Assembly: GCF_000004075.3 (NCBI RefSeq)
Contig: NC_026659.2
Span: 2,666,001 to 2,730,000 of the forward strand
From: Cucumis sativus
Lineage: Eukaryota > Streptophyta > Magnoliopsida > Cucurbitales > Cucurbitaceae
Length of the DNA: 64,000 bases
Direction of reading: 5' to 3'
The position numbers and the translations under genes are program-made. The notes under the pieces were generated by a model that was given only the letters and a program-made list of their open reading frames with translations, did not search any database and was not told where the DNA came from. This document shows positions 60,980 to 64,000 of the stretch, piece by piece; the stretch's first letter is position 1; each line of letters opens with the position of its first letter.

Positions 60980-61280
60980 ATAAAGAACACAATTGCGTGA
61001 TGAAACTATTTTGAGTATCCTTGAAGTTTCGGTTTGTTGCGTTGGTTCCAAATGATCCATAAGGTAGCAGGAAGCAACCACACATTGAAGCGGATGATAT
61101 CTTTGGTGTTGAAAGAACGATGGTGACAAATATTGGAGCAAAGATCTCGAAATGCTATCATTTTCATTAAACCACCGCAATCAAAGTTTAAACCTTCTCT
61201 ATGGTCTAACTGTCTACTTTCCATTAATAATGTTAATAAGGAGAAAAACATCAATAAACTCACATGTTGCAAAGTATAAA
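60980..61280 (-). mobile_element. LINE fragment: RT tail
   Basis: On -: CGGLMKMIAFRDL, then KDIIRFNVWLLPATLWIIWN, then QRNKPKLQGYSK. The pattern WxxxRNxxxF-like after a hydrophobic segment is the end of LINE ORF2. It is inserted just after the B-flank remnant and upstream of gene H. Confidence 0.7.
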
Positions 61281-61679
61281 TTACATTTGTGTATGAACTT
61301 GATATTAAATCATCAATTGATCCAAAAACTTAAATGGAAAAGTGAAGGTAAATTTAATTCTACATCATATATATCAAACACTAAATTCTAAACTTTCACA
61401 AACTTTCACATGTGAATCATTACAACATCATAGATGAGTTCATCTAATTTACTAATATATAGCTCTAATTTGATCAATCTCACATTAGAAATGTACCAAA
61501 CTTTGCATGATTAAACACAACAATACAACTGGCACATAAAGATATATATCAAGATCAGGTCAGCACACACATGGGTTACCTATCATATCATATACAAATA
61601 TCTAGTGGTTAGTGGCATCAAAAATATTTTAAATTTCACAAATCATCTTTTCTTCCTTCACCCTCCCTTCCCTAAACCC

Positions 61680-61686
61680 TATAAAA
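61680..61686 (+). promoter_or_regulatory. TATA box of gene H
   Basis: TATAAAA in ctaaaccctataaaacccca, 109 nt before the ATG. Upstream gttacctatcatatcatata resembles gene G. Confidence 0.75.
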
Positions 61687-61788
61687 CCCCACCCAATCTC
61701 CCCTTTTCTCCCACCACCAATCCCTCAAAATCCTTTCAACTTTCAAGAGAGATCCATCTTGAAAAAGGAAGAAAAACAAAAACCCCTA

Positions 61789-62199
61789 ATGGCTTCCAAA
61801 GCTGCAGCCTCGCTTGCTTTCCTCCTCTCTCTCAATCTCCTATTCTTCACCTTAGTATCAGCATGTGACACTTGCTATGTCCCTGCCCCACCCAAGCCCA
61901 AGCCATGCCCTCCTACTAAACCAAACCCTCCATCTAACTATGGAAAGTGTCCCAAGGACACCCTTAAAATCGGCGTCTGTGCCAAGCTTCTTGGTGGCCT
62001 CGTCGACCTTACCATCGGCAAGCCCCCAGTGACCCCATGTTGCACCTTGGTTCAAGGACTTGCTGATCTTGAAGCCGCGGTCTGCCTTTGCACTGCCATT
62101 AAGGCTAGCGTTTTAGGGAACAAGATTAAAATCCCACTCCACCTCAGCTTGCTCCTTAACGTTTGCAACAAGAATCTTCCCAATGGATTCCAGTGCTGA
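61789..62199 (+). CDS. 8CM hybrid proline-rich protein H
   Basis: Intronless, 136 residues. Signal 1-25 (starts MASKAAASLAF), then CDTCY, the full proline linker 32-48, and 8CM at C54, C64, C84-C85, C99-x-C101, C126, C136. Residue 89 is Gln; 110-112 are GNK as in C. An in-frame ATG at 61759 would add ten lysine-rich residues ahead of the signal peptide; the conserved ATGGCTTCC start is preferred. AATAAA at 62348-62353. It is the last member of the array in this window. Its 3' flank (ggagctattc...ggagttgaaatgtttcaata) matches that of gene G. Confidence 0.95.
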   Translation: MASKAAASLAFLLSLNLLFFTLVSACDTCYVPAPPKPKPCPPTKPNPPSNYGKCPKDTLKIGVCAKLLGGLVDLTIGKPPVTPCCTLVQGLADLEAAVCLCTAIKASVLGNKIKIPLHLSLLLNVCNKNLPNGFQC

Positions 62200-62399
62200 T
62201 TTTAGTGTTTTTTCTATTCTTAAATTCTTTGAGTGTGTTTTGATGTTTGTGGTTCCATAGTTGTCTAAGTATTATAACTCATTGCAAAGGGTCTAAGTTG
62301 TTTAATTTTCTTAATTGGAGCTATTCCTTTTGGAGTTGAAATGTTTCAATAAAAGTTTGCCATATTGGTGAATTTATACTTTATAGTCTTCGAGTATAT

Positions 62400-64000
62400 T
62401 TTATCTTTTTTCAAAGTCACTTTTTTTTTTAACAAAAATATAGGGTCTAATAAATCTACTTCAAATCTGAAAAAATGCGTTCATGGACAAAAGGTTCAAT
62501 ATGTACATAAATAGCTAGAGAACAACTCACACACAAGTGATACAAGAGACTTAAAAGAAAAACCATCCAGTTTAGGGCCGTAGTAACACCATCTTAAGTA
62601 CAATATATATTAGATTTAGAAGTCCATAATGCCACCAAGGAGACAATATCACTCCATTGTTTATTTTGGAGCTTTTCGATATTTTGAAACATACATTGTG
62701 TATTTCTTTGAGCCAAATACTTGTGGTGTGATTAAATTAACTTTTAGTTACAAAGTTTTTTTTAAAAAAAAAAAAGATACGGTTGGATCAGTATGTATAT
62801 CAGAATATTTTCACTGGATGAACACACCTTTAATACTTTCATCATTCCCGCTTCATTAATAAAATAAGACATAAGTACATGAAGCACAAACAATAACAAA
62901 AAGGGTATTGAGAAACCCAAACAGCTCAACGAATACAAATATAGACAAAAACATTAAGATTTAAAGCTACAGTAGTACTGGTCGAATAACTTGAGAAAGC
63001 TTTTTTGATCTACTTATCCATAGTCCGATAAGAACTTTGATATATTTCCATAGTTCAGATGGAGCGTTCTCTTTGTCAATGAATGTTCTGTTATTTCTTT
63101 TGAGCCAAATACTTCATAGAATGATACACTGAAACATCTCAACTAAGTTAACATTCTTTAACACTTTTATCGCACATCCAAGATCACCAAACGTGAAATA
63201 TTTTATTTTACCAATATTATTTATATATCTACATATATGAGTAGGTTTTGGCAAAATATTGTAAGAGTATTCTACTTCCCCTGTTGAAAAGGTAAAAACA
63301 ATGATACGTTGCTCCATTGCACTGTAAAAAAAAGCCTTTGATATCTAATCATATGAGTCAAAAACACTTTACAAAGCTCTGGTAGCTCTCTAGTTAAATT
63401 ATCTTTTCTAGCGTGCTCTTTATTTATATTTCAAGTTCGTTCCAAGGTTTCAACTTTCATTTTCAACATTTACCTTCCAACTTCCTTTTTACCAAATTCT
63501 CACTTCACATCTTTTGTGGTAATTAATGTCTATTTTATTTCATTTTAGAAAAACTATAATTAATTAAATTTACATTATTTTTTATCGCTATCAAAGTTGA
63601 AATTAAAATTCCAATTTATATTTACTTCTAATTAATTAATAGTTAAAGACTGGAATAGAAGAAGACAAAAAGATGAAAAAACTTACTAATATTAATTAAA
63701 AAAATCCGCTAAGATCTACTTGATTATTCCAACAATATTTATATTTAATTTACGTTAATTCTTGTATTTATTTAAAATAAAATTGTAATGAATCAAAAGA
63801 AGCATACGAAAATCTCTACTAAATTGACATATTTTTAACATCCTTCTAACGTTGGAGAGCAAAAAATGATGTGTTGCATGTACAAGAGAAAAGAATCCCA
63901 AAGTAAAAATAAGAGAGAGAGAAGACGAAGAGGAGATTAAAGAAAAGCTTTCCAAATTAACAATAAACAAGTCGCATCATAATTTCTAAAAAGGTCAGAT
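62400..64000. other. Right-hand spacer with LINE tail debris
   Basis: On -, about 62880-62760 reads ttattaatgaagcgggaatg, then gtgttcatccagtgaaaata, then actgatccaaccgtatcttt, a LINE 3' tail with a long A-run. More tail-like pieces lie at 63125-63180 (gaaacatctcaactaagtta) and 63800-63840. No gene is supported up to the window end. Confidence 0.55.

Overview
The window is nuclear DNA of a flowering plant, almost certainly a eudicot. It is very AT-rich, its genes have GT-AG introns, and the intergenic space is long and full of small retro- and DNA-transposon relics. The protein families and repeat flavour suggest a cucurbit (Cucumis-like), but that is an impression and not a proof.

Left part (1-15.2 kb): the 3' two thirds of an oxysterol-binding-protein-related (ORP) lipid-transfer gene lies on + (eight coding exons, 665-3613, with a likely intron in the 3' UTR). 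A complete six-exon nitrate/peptide transporter gene of the NPF6 clade lies on - (15091-11254, 591 codons). Both exon chains keep frame at every junction. The transporter has Tyr where Arabidopsis NPF6.3 has its nitrate-binding His.

Middle (15.2-30.1 kb): a long stretch without a gene that I can support. It holds LINE 3' tails (one with a ~38-bp target-site duplication), copies of a short inverted-repeat element, and an LTR-like patch.

Right part (30.1-62.4 kb): a head-to-tail array of eight intronless genes, all on +, coding for small secreted eight-cysteine-motif (8CM) proteins of the DC2.15/EARLI1/AIR1 type (hybrid proline-rich or lipid-transfer-like). I call them A-H in order. A, B, D and E lack a proline linker; C, F, G and H carry a short one. 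D and E sit in a ~2.6-kb tandem duplication, and C and F are near-identical but ~15.75 kb apart. A promoter-distal module is shared by most members and also occurs twice with no gene after it (55.3 and 60.7 kb). At 60.88 kb the module runs straight into sequence matching the downstream flank of gene B, which looks like a precise gene-loss deletion. The array therefore seems to have grown by copying a two-gene unit and then lost members.

Scattered through the window are 5'-truncated LINE fragments (zinc-binding reverse-transcriptase tail; endonuclease/RT linker), a 5S-rRNA-derived sequence that may be a Cassandra-type LTR, a 175-bp CACTA-like mini-element, and several young tandem repeats. I found no tRNA, CRISPR array or organellar insert, and no wholly new biochemical system. 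The most interesting content is the evolutionary structure of the 8CM array.
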